Assembly (NCBI GenBank): GCA_029783825.1
Contig: JAREIK010000801.1
Span: 10,814,391 to 10,878,390, forward strand
Length of the DNA stretch: 64,000 bases
From: Sapria himalayana
Taxonomy: Eukaryota; Streptophyta; Magnoliopsida; Malpighiales; Rafflesiaceae
Direction: 5' to 3'
Positions 10,026-21,179 of the stretch are shown here, piece after piece. The notes beneath the pieces are model-generated. The model did no database searches. It worked only from the letters and a program-made list of their open reading frames with translations, and was not told the origin of the DNA. Made by a program: the position numbers and the translations under genes. Positions within the stretch are counted from its first letter, which is position 1, and each line of letters opens with the position of its first letter.

Positions 10026-13000
10026 CAAAGTTTTAAAATGCGAAAGCGTAAGGCGAGACATTTTTGTATTTGTGAGGTAAGGCGTAAGCCTCGAGGCATT
10101 GAGGCGTAAGCTTTTTGAACCTCACGATATATAATTAATTAATATTTTAAAATATATAAAATAAAATAGCATAAATAAAAACATAAAAATAATTCATTAG
10201 GATTATTTAAAAAAAGGCATACTAGTTTACTATTTAACTATAAAATAATAAAAAAAAGTCATAAAATACAAAATCATAAAATACATAAAAATAATAAAAA
10301 AAGTCATAAAATATAAAATGGATTTAACTATAGTAATAGCTTCAAACTTTTACAAAAAGACATAACCAAGTCATGAAATAAAAAGTAGAGTAAATTGTTT
10401 CAATTTACATCATCCTCTTCAAGGTCATCATCATCCTCATCCAATGTATCAAAAGTAGGAAAATGTCCACTATCATGTAACCCCATTTCATGTAAATCTT
10501 CATCTTCATCAATTGGTGTCAAATTGAACTTCTTCTCTTTGCCTTTGCCTCCACTTGTACCTAGTATAAATTATTAATGAGGTGTAAATATTATAAGTTT
10601 TTTTATTAAATTTAATCAAATTTATGACTTCAATTTTTGAGTACTTACTTGGTACTTCGTTATGTTTCCTTTTGTAGGAATGTGAAGAAATCATGTGATC
10701 CGATGATGCTTGAGTCTGTTGGGAGTTGGATGACACAACTCTAATAGCATCGACATTGAATAACTCATCATCTTGAAGCCAGCAAAGATCAAGGGGGAGG
10801 AGGGGATCTTCTTTCTCCGCAATCCATTCATCATCCGAATCAATCTCCTCTACCAAAATCAGATCAACATTTTGCATCCTTTGTAGACTTCGTTCTCTCA
10901 ATCTAGTGTTGTACCTTATATACACTAGAACATTCAACCTTTGATGTTCAAGTCTATTTCTTTTTTTTGTATGTATCTACAAATAATAAAATAAAAAAAT
11001 TTATATGTTAAAATGAGATAAAGTTCTCTAACATTGAAATAGAAATATATGTATAAAAGTTTACAAAAATAAAAATATTACCGATTCAAACGTACTCTAA
11101 TTTCTTTCACATCCCGAAGCACTACAAGTAAGGCTAAGGACTCGAATAGCAAACTTTTGCAACTCTGGTGTTGAACCCCTAAAACGCATCCACCAACTTG
11201 TAGGACTTCTTAATGTTCTAGAATCAATTGCAATACGACTCCCAAATTCACCCATTGCTTGGTCAAATGAGTCCAATTGAATGTCAGCTTTTTAACGTTC
11301 TTGATAATCCAACATCCTATCCATGCATTCAAATAATCTCTTCCTCACCTCATCAACATTAGAGAACTTATCCCCATATCGTAATTGAGGATTAAGATAG
11401 TAACCTGCTGCATGTAAAGGTCGATGAAGTTGCGGAGTCCATCTTGCATCAATTTTCCTCCAAATTGGGCCATATTTTCTCTCCACTCCCCCACAATTAA
11501 ATGCAATCTTCTCCTTAGCCGAATCCATCAGCTCATAAATATAACTCATGGCTGGTCTTTCCTCTGAATCAACCTCTCTCAAGATACTAACTAATGGAAC
11601 AGCAGTCTTTATGCAAAAAGTAACATGAGACCAAAAATTTGGATCAAACAACACTGTACTTCGAGCTTTCACACCTTCTACCTTTTTAGCACATTTGCTT
11701 GAACATCATTTTTCTGAGGAGAACATTGCTATAAGAGCTTGCTTTTGCTTATAAAGGTTTTGGAGAGTAAGAAATGAAGTAGCAAACTGTGTAATTACTG
11801 GACGAATAAGTTCATGATTTTTTGTAAATATTCTCATCAAGCTAAGAACCCAAGTATGCCCATATATGAACTTTACTATTTGCCTAGCCCGAGCAAGTGT
11901 AGTAGCATGAACATTTACCTTTCCAATATCCTCCAACATCAAATCAATACAATGTGCAGCATAAGGAGTCCACCACAATTCTCTCCTTTTTTCCATAAGC
12001 TTCATTTCAGCATTTACATAATTAGAGGCATTATCAGTAATGTCTTGCACAATATTCTCCTCCCCAATTTCTTCAACCACGTCATCAAGATATTTGAACA
12101 TCAATTTCCCATTTTTTATTGTATCAAAAGCATCAATTAATTTCATAAACCAAGTGCCAGCAGGACTATTCACCAAAAAATTGATAAGATACCTACTCTT
12201 TCCATCTGTCCAACTATCAGACATAATTGAACATCCATATTGTTTCCAAGATTTTTTGTGATCTTCCATAATGATACTTAGGTCATTCACCTCTTCTTTA
12301 AGAATCCATGTCCTCAATTCGTGCATAGATGGAGGCTTAAAACCGGGCCCAAAATTTGCAACTGTATCCATCATAGGAATCCAATAATGATCATTCACAG
12401 TGTTGAATGGGAGACCTTTTGAATACATAAATCTACCAATTTTTCTACACACTTCCTTCCTTTCTTCTTGCTTCCACCTTGAATTCAAAGTACTTTGGTG
12501 AGGTTGTGAAATGGTAAATTTATCCATGGGTCCCCTAGGAATAGGTTCCCCACTCCCACTCCTACTCTCACTTTCACTCCTTAAGGCACCTATTGTTTTG
12601 GACAAAGCACTCTCATGCATTGAAGTTGGACCCATACCAATTTCTTGGAGCAATTCATCTCTTTTAATTTTTTGATCCTTAAAATTGGCCAATACTTCTT
12701 TGCATTCCAATCAAACATCTTCACTAACTTTGGGGCACAGTTTCATACCATGATGAGTTCCGGCTAAGTGATGCTTGAGTCTATTCACCCCTCCTGCACA
12801 TCTTTGATTGCAAAATTTACATCTAAAATATTGCTCCCCAGAAACTTAAATAACATATTTCCACACAAAATCTCTTCTTGAATTTTTTGAATTGGAGGAA
12901 CTCATTCTAAAAAAAACACCAATAATAATATTCACATTTCTATATAACAATATAATTGACTAAAAAATAATAACAAGACATAATTAAAAGGAATTTAAAA

Positions 13001-13867
13001 ATGAAATTTAGAATTTAATTGGTTTAAATTTTAAAAATCCAATATTTTTTTAGAGGAATTTAAAAATCTCTTCTTGAATTTTTAGACAAATACTATTGCA
13101 TCTTGGATAATCAAAGGCTTTGATTATTCAAGATGCAATAGTATTTGTCTATTTTTTTTTTGTAATCAATGTGGCGTGACCAAAATAAGTCACTGAAATG
13201 GCCAAATTAAGCATACAAAATCATACTTTTAAAACTCACATATGAAATTAATTAAATTAATTAAGTTTATATATAGATATTTTTTTTATAATTTTTATAG
13301 GCAACAAAATAATTTTGATAGCCGAATTGAATTAAAAATTAATTTCAGAGTGGGGGACTCCCCCCCTCCGAAATAGTATTTGTCTGTGGGGATCGGGATT
13401 TCGAAGGGGGGGGGGGGATTGGGAGGTCGCCGAGGGGGGGAGGAATCGGGATTTGCATAGGGGGGGGGGGTCGACGACAGTGTGTGTGATGGTCGACGAC
13501 ACTGATCGAGATGAAGAAGGGGAAATCAAGAGAGAAGACATACCTGGAGATGGAGCCGAGACGAGATCGCCGCTGGAGAAGTGATTCAAACTGGTTGCCG
13601 ACGTCGCAAAGGTCGATTGATTCAAACTGGACCAGTGTCTTCGTCGACTGTCGACTGAGAAATGGGTCGCCGCTTGAGGTAGGGTTTCAGGTTTGAGCTT
13701 TTCTACTTTTCTCCCCAATCAATTTTCGAGCTTTCGATTTAGTTTGAGAAAGCTTTTGATTTAGTTTTTGTGTTACGCTTTTATTCCGACGCCTCAAAGC
13801 GTTTTTCCCACGCCCTGCCCTGAGGCGCACATCAAGACGCGCCAGGAAAACGCCTTTGAATACTCTG
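10026..13867 (-). mobile_element. Complete hAT transposon (3842 bp), transposase dead
   Basis: Flanked by an exact 8-bp duplication ATAACAAG. Termini are imperfect inverted repeats: CAAAGTTTTAAAATGCG on the left, and CAGAGTATTCAAAGGCG read inward from the right. Subterminal regions are rich in AAGGCG/GAGGCG words. The element carries a minus-strand transposase gene of three coding exons (12905-10400) and a G/C-rich leader (about 13350-13720 on the + map). The leader has a plausible 5' UTR donor CCAG|GTATGT near 13540. A much older copy is at about 56990-59103, and end-only derivatives are at 574-954 and about 49810-50670. Confidence 0.9.
10400..12905 (-). pseudogene. hAT transposase (BED finger, DUF659, hAT dimerisation), five nonsense codons
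   Basis: Exons 12905-11082, 10976-10649 and 10560-10400, with donors GTAATA and GTAAGT, acceptors TTTGTAG and TACTAG, and matching phases. They make 771 codons counting the stop at 10400-10402. Domain order: BED zinc finger near residues 25-60 (CKFC and HHLAGTHH); DUF659 core with SDSWTDGKSRYLINF; a middle region with DNASNYVNAE and PYAAHCIDLMLED; the C-terminal dimerisation motif SWWMRFRG...LSLTCSASGCERN; then an acidic tail rich in D and E. In-frame stops are at 12846-12848 (TAA), 12711-12713 (TGA), 11706-11708 (TGA), 11292-11294 (TAA) and 11097-11099 (TAG, where CERNWS is expected). No frameshift was seen, so it died by point mutation. The protein would cut and paste this element family. 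Confidence 0.88.
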
Positions 13868-13875
13868 ATAACAAG
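13868..13875. repeat. hAT target-site duplication, right copy
   Basis: ATAACAAG, identical to 10018-10025. Confidence 0.9.
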
Positions 13876-14072
13876 AATACGCCCTATTTATGCAGTTTCT
13901 AATTTCTATATACAATATACAAATATATATAGAAATCATATAACCTACAATCTAATAAGTACATACATATAGTATTTATCAAATGACATTTACACAACAT
14001 TTACTATATAGTAACACGTCAGATAACAAACATAAAAATCCATTTATTATAATACACATTCATACCTTTATT
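13876..14072. other. Continuation of the sequence split by the hAT
   Basis: AT-rich, with TTTCTAATTTCTAT words resembling 9950-10017. No gene. Confidence 0.4.
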
Positions 14073-14080
14073 AAAAAAAA

Positions 14081-14683
14081 CCAAGGAAGCACGGATATGG
14101 CTCCCAATAGCCATGTCAACGTGTCTGATACGTGGACATGATATGGACACGACACTGATATATGTCCAATATGCCATGTGACGTATCGTTGACTAATCTG
14201 TGTCTAATAGGCCACGTGGCATATCATAGATGGATGCGTTGGATGCCATATCCATCTCGACAACTCCGAGTGGCCGACATCGCCCACGATGCCGAATGAC
14301 TGATTCTGTGGGATGGCGGGGGCGAGCGTGATTCTGTGCGGCAGGGGTGAGTACGATTTTGTGGGGAGGCATGGAGTACAATTCTGTGGGGCGACAGGGG
14401 AGGGGGGGGTGGTTTGATAAAATAAAATAAAATATTTTTATTTTATAAAATAAAAAATATACATTTTTTATAATATAAGATAATTATAAATATTATCTTA
14501 TAAAATAAAATAAAATATTTTATTTTATAAAATACCTAATATTCATAAAGAAAATAATTTTTATTTTTGTTTTTATTTATTTTTATCATGCCATATCTCT
14601 ACCCTAGTTTTTTAAAATTTTCTGTGTCCTCGTATCCTGCCGTGTCGTATCCCCATGTCTATATCCGTGTCCGTGCTTCTTAG
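14081..14683. mobile_element. Nonautonomous DNA element, GGAAGCACG...CGTGCTTCTTAG family, copy 2
   Basis: Starts CCAAGGAAGCACGG and ends CCGTGCTTCTTAG, in the same orientation as copy 1 at 3500-4241. Subterminal words (GTGGACATG, CACGTGGCATAT, CCTGCCGTGTCGTATCCCC), internal minisatellite units and the AAATAAAATATTTT core are all shared. An eight-A run lies on each side (14073-14080 and 14684-14691), which fits an 8-bp target duplication but is low-complexity. No coding capacity. Confidence 0.75.
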
Positions 14684-14691
14684 AAAAAAAA

Positions 14692-15110
14692 TAATAACCC
14701 AAAAACTAAAATTTCATAAAAAAAATTTTTATTGTAAAAAATTAATATCACAAACAACTATGAATCCTTGTCGAGATGAATATTATCCTCGAAATATCTG
14801 GAAGGTTCCTCTTCAAAATGATGAAAAATATATAATGCCTCCGCCAACTTTCATATTATTTTCTCTACAAAATTTTTTATTGAATTTCCCACCTCTTTTT
14901 TCATTCTTTCATCCCGTCATTTTTTTATTTATTCAATTTTCTTTTGTATTTCTTCAATTTTTTATTGTATCTCTTAATTCTTTTGTTGAATCTCCTCATT
15001 TTTCATTTGCAATGTATCTTGAATTTCGTGCATTTTTTTGTGCAATCTCTCATTTTTCTTTTGCAATGTATTTCGAGGAGAATAGTGACACTTTTCCTTT
15101 GGTAATGCAC
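14692..15110 (-). other. Possible coiled-coil coding remnant of an unidentified transposon
   Basis: Read on the minus strand, short decayed repeats give Q/E/K/N/I-rich sequence with heptad-like spacing (units around TTTTTCATTTGCAATGTATCTTG on + near 15000 and 15052). Coiled-coil tails of this kind occur in plant CACTA transposase-associated proteins. Several stops break it. Identity is uncertain; the overlapping + frame is probably meaningless. Confidence 0.25.
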
Positions 15111-15179
15111 ATTTGACAAGAGTTTAGTGTGATCATCCCATTGGATACGAGTATGGGTCTCCTTAGGATAGAAAGATGA

Positions 15180-16215
15180 TGGTTGAAAGATATGATGGTT
15201 CCAATTTAAAGGTATATATTAGATGGATACATTCACAATCCTCTCCAGATAAGTCTATTATCATATTAGTTGATCTAGCTTGGAGTAACAGCTTGAAGCT
15301 TAAAATTAGATGATAGAAAGGACCAAAGTTTGTTTGACTAAATATCCTTAATCTCAAATATTTTCTCATTCTCATTTTGGTAATATATATTCTAGTTTCT
15401 TATTCTCACTTGATAATTATAAAAATTCGGACATTCTTTTCAAGGCATTTAGTTTCCCAGGATGATGATAAATTACATTGGAGGAAGTGGGTATACTTAT
15501 ATCTAATTATATGTGAAATCTTATTTGAAAATTGATTGGTAAACTAGAAACGGGATGTAAATAAGTATACACAATGAAAATGGATCCAAGAGAAGGTCAA
15601 TTAATTCAAGGCTAAGGTGGTACTAAAAACTTTTACAAAGATACATGACAATGTTACTGAGACACTTTCTCTTTTATGGCTAAAATGATTATAATTAGAT
15701 TGTTACTTTCTATTATAACATCACACATTTAAACTATATATCAATTGAATATAAGGAATACATTCCTTTATGATGATTTAAAAGAAAACATATTCATGCA
15801 AGAATCATTGTGATTCATTGTTCATGGAAGCATATATACAAAATACAGAATATGAAAGATACCTTATGGGCTAAAATAATCTTTAAGGACATAGTTTAGT
15901 AGATATTCATTAACACTCACAACAATTGGACTTAGAAGATATATATCAAACTATTCTTATTTCTTCAAAGTAGATTAGAAGATAGATAGATATGTGATAT
16001 ATTAAGGTTAGATATGTGATATTAGCTGTATTATGAGAGATAATTAGTTAATTATATCTTAACAAAAATATTTTTTTAAAAACTAAATTTCAGATGAAAG
16101 ATATAAGATGTCTGAAATATTTTCTTGGTATAGAGATTGAATATTCATGAGATACGATATTTCTTTCTCAGAAGAGATACACATTAAATATTTTATCTAA
16201 CCTTAATATATCAAG
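15180..16215 (+). pseudogene. Ty1-copia pol remnant, copy A (reverse transcriptase)
   Basis: Broken + strand frames resemble the copia RT: VNKYTQ.KW near 15560, KVVLKTFTK.HDNVTETLSLL near 15610-15680, and, clearest, MKDIRCLKYFLGIEIEYS then IFLSQKRYTLNILSNL at about 16095-16205. Many stops and small indels. It is cut at about 16215 by a fragment of the GGAAGCACG-family element. A second copy of the upstream block is at 17150-17840. Confidence 0.7.
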
Positions 16216-16221
16216 ATTTTC

Positions 16222-16350
16222 CAATAAGCACAGACACGGATACAAACACATGTATATGACACGATGAGATACGTAGACACGGTAAATTTCAAAAAACTAG
16301 GATACGGATATGTTTAGGGCACGACATGATAAAAAAATATAATTATCTTT
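16222..16350. mobile_element. GGAAGCACG-family element, inverted end fragment (copy 3)
   Basis: AAGCACAGACACGGATA at about 16227, then GACACGGTAAATTTCAAAAAACTAGGATACGGATATG, matches the reverse complement of the right ends of the copies at 3500-4241 and 14081-14683. It continues into an AT-rich stretch to about 16610. The opposite terminus was not found. Confidence 0.6.
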
Positions 16351-17150
16351 AAAAATATTATTTTTTAAAAATATTTTAGATAAATAAAAAATAAGTTATT
16401 AAACATTATTATTTATTATATTCATTAAATAAAGATTATTTTTATAAATATTATATTTATAAATATTATTTTTTAAAAATAATTTAGATAAATAAAAAAT
16501 AAGTTATTAAACATTATTATCTATTATATTCACTAAGTAAATATTATTTTTATAAATATTATTCTTATTTTTTTATAAAAATATTATTTTATTTATAAAT
16601 AATACTTCGAAATCCCCCCCCATATTTATAAAGATAAAGTCGACAACTTCTTTGACATTGTCCGCGAAGTTCATCCGCATGTTAAACATATGGATGAAGA
16701 TGGCTACATGTGCCTTACATCCCATACTTTATGACAAGGTCTTTATGCATACATAGAGAAGATAAGTATATGTGCTATCAAGTGTGTTTTTCCCAAGTAT
16801 TCTAATTCAAAAGAATATAGTTATTATCAGCCGAGACTTGGAGTGTTTTTAGGAGTAATAATCATTCTTCAACTACAAGTCCTAGGACTCAATCCACGAG
16901 AACATACCTTTAGACATTATGCTGATAGACTTATTTATGTATCTAATTGTTACTCCTCACAGTTGAGTAACTTTTGACCTTATTCATATGCTTACACCTA
17001 ATACAACTAGCATAATTGATTTTAAGGAGAATAGTTATCTCTCCTAAACAATTGCACACATGAGGAGTCTAGCATGAGTTTTATACCGAACATGAGGTGT
17101 AAGTCTCTCCAGAATAAAGTCTAAGAGACTTAATGATCTTAATCTAAAAA
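16350..17150. other. AT-rich and unassigned sequence
   Basis: 16350-16610 has two copies of a TAGATAAATAAAAAATAAGTTATTAAACATTATTAT block (about 16378 and 16484), probably part of the inserted element. 16620-17150 is of normal complexity with no long open frame; it may be further decayed copia sequence. Confidence 0.35.
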
Positions 17151-17840
17151 TACATATTAAATGGAAACGTCCACAATCTTCCCAAGATGAAACTTTTGTC
17201 GTATCAGTTGATCCAATAAGAAGAAATGACTTAGACCTTCAGATTGTATAAGGCATGTTCTACTCAACACCCTTTCTCCTGAATATTCTTTTATTATCAT
17301 TTTAATACTATAAATTCTACTTTCTTACTCTCACTCAATTGCTACAGAGTCCTAGACACTCTTTTTAAGGGACTTAGTCATCTAGGATGATGACGTACTA
17401 AGTTGGATGAATTGAGTTATTTTGAAACATATAGGTAAGCTGGTAGTGAGATGTAAATGAGTGTACACAATAAATATGAGAACCAAAAAAAAAGGAAAAT
17501 TGATTCAAAGTTAGAATAGTAGCAAGAGAATTTAAATAAATTTATGATGTTGACTACTAAGATATTTTATCTCATGTGGCTAACATGACCACCACTATGT
17601 TACTATTTTTTATTGCAACATTACATAGGTGGATTGTGTATTTGATAGATATAAAGAATATAGTCATTTATAGTGATATTGAGAAAAAAATATTTATGTA
17701 ATATCCACCAAAATTCACTATTCCTATGAGCAAAAATGTCTTCGATAACATGTATATTATGGAAGACATTTTATCACAAGAAGTAGACTCTTTGGACATA
17801 ATTCAATAGATTTTCTTTTGTACTTATTATATTTAGCCTT
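17150..17840 (+). pseudogene. Ty1-copia pol remnant, copy B
   Basis: Resembles 15210-15900 in the same orientation: a TTCTACTTTCTTACTCTCACT block, CACTCTTTTTAAGG..CTTAGT..TAGGATGATGA, GTGAGATGTAAATGAGTGTACACAATAAA, and a stretch corresponding to the copia RT segment before the catalytic motif. It is too broken to translate through. The two copies start about 1.95 kb apart. Confidence 0.55.
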
Positions 17841-19639
17841 AAAAATGTATTATAGATAGAGGTGTCAAAAGGTGTGGGCAGCTCGACCCATGGCCAAAGG
17901 CACGGCCCAATTCAACTGTGCCTAACTCGGCATAGCATGGTCCAGACCCATGTCCAAGCTCATGGCGGGCAGGCTCACGACGCGGGTCATGCTGTGCCGT
18001 GCATAGGTCAATCAGGCCACGTGCTGGGCCAGGCATGGCCCAGCACAAGCACTCTTGGGCACACGAATTCACCACGACCCTGAATCGTGCCCTGACCCCA
18101 CCCCACTCTGAGACCCAACGCCCGACTCGAGCCTGACGGATCCAAAATTCAGTTGGGTCTGTGACCCTTCTGACTTGACCCATGGTCTTTTTTTCGTAGC
18201 CCCCAGCACAAGCCCGATGGTTCTAGAAGCCAAAGCTTCTAGAACTAACGACCGTTTGGATCGGTTTAACGATCAAACTAACCCAATAATCCAAGAAAAA
18301 AAAATTAAAATTTGAAATCTCAGCCGTTGGATTTCGCCTCCAATAGCTATTAGGCAGAATCCGACGGACCTACAAATTCGGTCCGATCTTTTATTTAAAA
18401 AAATTCAAAAAAATTTAAAAAAAAATATTTTTTTCAATAACTTTTCTAAATCTATAAACCCCCTTATTCTAATATTTATGTTTTCAAAACATAAATCTTT
18501 GTCTCATTTTTCCTCTCTCTCGAGCTCTTGCTTTTGGCTTTTGATTTTGATTTTTGAGACTTGGGTATGGTGTGTAATGTGGTGCGCGTGCGGGGCAGAC
18601 ATCAAAAAGGCAAAGTTTATGCATTTCGAATTATGATTCATGAGTATTTTTTTTTATTTATTAGTTTTTAAGTTTTAAATTTTAAAATCTTATTCTCCTA
18701 GTCTTAAATCTAATATTTTTCATTATTTTAATTATAAGTTATTATTCAAAATATATTATATAATACAATATAATTAAATAAAATAAAAAACAAAAATGAC
18801 AAATAATAATTTTAATTACAAAAATAAAATTAATAATAATTTAGATAACGAAAACCCTATAAAAAAGTTTGAGACAGCCAAAATATTGATTTGTCCAATC
18901 ATCTCGATCCAAACATCTAAAAAATAAAAAACTAGAAAAATATCAACAGTTTAGACTCATTTTAATATAAAAAAAATATTAGGGATTCCAAAAAAGAATC
19001 AGCATTGTACAAATTTTGTAAAAAAATTTTAAACTATAAGAGTTCATGTAGTACTTGATTACTTAAGAGACATGCTTAACTATGCACTAAAAAACATGAT
19101 GCATTAGATCCTAAGTAAACCCAACTCAGCAAGATTCTTTAAGGCTAGATCAAGTTCAGCCTTAAAGTTAACTCCCTTCATATATCACAATAAGTTAGGT
19201 AGGAAAGACATGACCAAACTGATCATCACAATGAGTATTCTAATTAGGTTTTTGGAAGATCCAAGGATAACCAATATTATGCAAATTTATTTTAAACTTG
19301 CATATTTTAGGATCTAATGCATATTCTAGGAATGATATAGTAAAATATTATTAAGTTAGAAAAGATATACTAATTAATAAATTTAGAGATTATAGTAGAG
19401 CGATATCAGTGATGTTCGATATCTAGACTAGTCACAACGATGCATCTTATGCATACCTCACTGCCTACTATATAGATTCTAAATGAATATTAAATAAAAA
19501 AAATATTAAGATTCTCAGAGATTCTCAATTCTCAGAGATTCTCAATCCTCATGATGGCTCGGTCATTTTTGAGTACATAATAAAAATATTTAGAAAATAT
19601 AAAATATAAAATATAAAATAAAATATTTAATATCATATT

Positions 19640-20860
19640 TAATAATGCATCTAATAATCGAATAACGACTAACATGTTTATTAAAAGTATTAGAGATTGT
19701 CCATTAGGAGAGAATTTTCTTATTAGATGCATATGTCACATCATTAACCAAATAGTACAAGTGAAAATGAAAGTGTATCTCTGCTTTAGAAATATATGTA
19801 ACTTACTAAAATATATTTGCATGCCTTGCAGACAACAAGAAATTGGTAGTCTTTGTTAGTCTGATAATCTTAAGAAGAAAAAATTTCAATTGGATGTGTG
19901 ACACTATTAGAATTACATATACTTGATGTTGAAGTCATGTGTTGGATACGAACACGTATTATTAGACTACATAAATAGTAAAAGTGATGAACTTATTATT
20001 GATTATACTGATTATGATATAAAAATTTTATTTATGAAATTTCTGAATTTTTTATGACACGGCAAACATGTATTCGATAATTTATACTCCCACGACTTGC
20101 ATTGCACTCAGATACACATACAATATTAATAGCATGTTTAAGAAGTTTCTAGATGACTCAACACTTAGTAATATGGTTGTAGAGATGAAAACCAAATATT
20201 TAAAATACTGGTCCACCATTCTATCTCTTTATTATCTGGCCGCCTGAATGAACCCCAAGATTAAGGTGAAAGGGATAAATAATATTTTGACATACATATC
20301 CTCGTATTTAAACCAGGAAAACCAACATGAGTGGTTCATCCATGAGAAATTGGCTGAGCTCTTTACATACTATGATACTATGTATGATCGTAGTAGTAGT
20401 GAGACTCTGAGTACGAATACAGATACCATATTCATAGATAATAACTTTTTCATTCAGGTAGCTAAGAAAAAATGATGAGATGGACCATCGAATAGGAGCA
20501 AGCTGTCTTAGTACTTAGATACTGATTACTGTCAATCCTATCATATTCCTATAATAAGAATCTTGATATTTTATAGTGATAGAAATCATGAGTTCACCTA
20601 TACTATATTATCATATATGACATAAAATCTACCGACTCCTACGATGTTGAGCATAATATCAAAACCTACTTTTTTTGTTGCAGTGAATATGACTTCGAAT
20701 AAAAGATCCAAATTACGACCATATATTATTGAGACATTAGTATGCACAAAGAATTAAGAAGATTCGAGCTAGACCATTCAGGATCATGCTGAGATTACAA
20801 CAAAAATAGAAGAGTTGATTGTTGATAATGATCCGTGTGATATTGATGACGATTGGGCAT
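19640..20860 (+). pseudogene. hAT transposase remnant, RICESLEEPER/ZBED type, copy 1
   Basis: Broken frames in order: IRCICHIINQIVQ (about 19722-19760), a [19 protein letters not shown] segment (about 19955-20000), LKYW.TILSLYYLAA.MNPKIKVKGINN (about 20195-20290), SKLS.YLDTDYCQSYHIPI near 20495-20550, and ETLVCTKN.ED near 20728-20760, which corresponds to the C-terminal dimerisation motif ETLEALVC..DW of the family. Sister copies are at 31400-32400 (minus) and 47640-48790 (plus). Confidence 0.68.
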
Positions 20861-20881
20861 CCAGTCACAACTCGGCACGGG

Positions 20882-20918
20882 TTCATCACAGCCGGGCCGA
20901 CAGGCCGGCTGTGATGAA
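20882..20918. repeat. Perfect 14-bp inverted repeat (hairpin)
   Basis: TTCATCACAGCCGG at 20882-20895 and CCGGCTGTGATGAA at 20905-20918, with a 9-nt loop. It lies in the GC-rich subterminal segment of the hAT. Confidence 0.85.
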
Positions 20919-20945
20919 GCCGTGTCAGGCTAGGCACGACATGGT

Positions 20946-21150
20946 TAATATCAGGATGTATAACTATTGATTTATGATTTGATTCAAGTATAGACTTATA
21001 TTTAGATATCACAAACAATATTAGTATATTAAATTATTTTCTACATTATTCTAAACATATTCATACAAATATTGTGCTTAGAATTCCCATGTATATAAAA
21101 AAGGTTTTAATACATGAGATTATATTTAGAGATAAGGGACATAACTAAAT
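20946..21150. other. AT-rich spacer, nothing recognised
   Basis: Resembles the sequence following the sister transposase copy near 48890-48950 (CTATT...TTATATTTA words). No gene. Confidence 0.35.
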
Positions 21151-21179
21151 AAAAGCATATTCATATTTCAATTTGACTA

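Larger units (their letters stand above)
17857..20945 (+). mobile_element. Large TAGAGGTGTCAA-type hAT with RICESLEEPER-like transposase, right terminus missing
   Basis: Begins TAGAGGTGTCAAAAGG with GC-rich subterminal words (GGCACGGCCC, GTGCCGTGC) as in the small family members at 6534 and 52414. A leader-like region follows (GCCGTTGGATTTCGCC near 18322, C/T-rich 18500-18530). Then comes a decayed + strand transposase, and a GC-rich hairpin segment at 20868-20945. No GACACCTCTA terminus was found, so the right end is lost or rearranged. This links the coding element with its nonautonomous derivatives. Confidence 0.6.

Noticed and set aside
13332..13718. Minus-strand Ser/Pro-rich frame of 128 residues
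   Set aside because: It lies in the hAT leader, upstream of a good 5' UTR donor and the transposase start. Better explained as noncoding leader than as a second gene.
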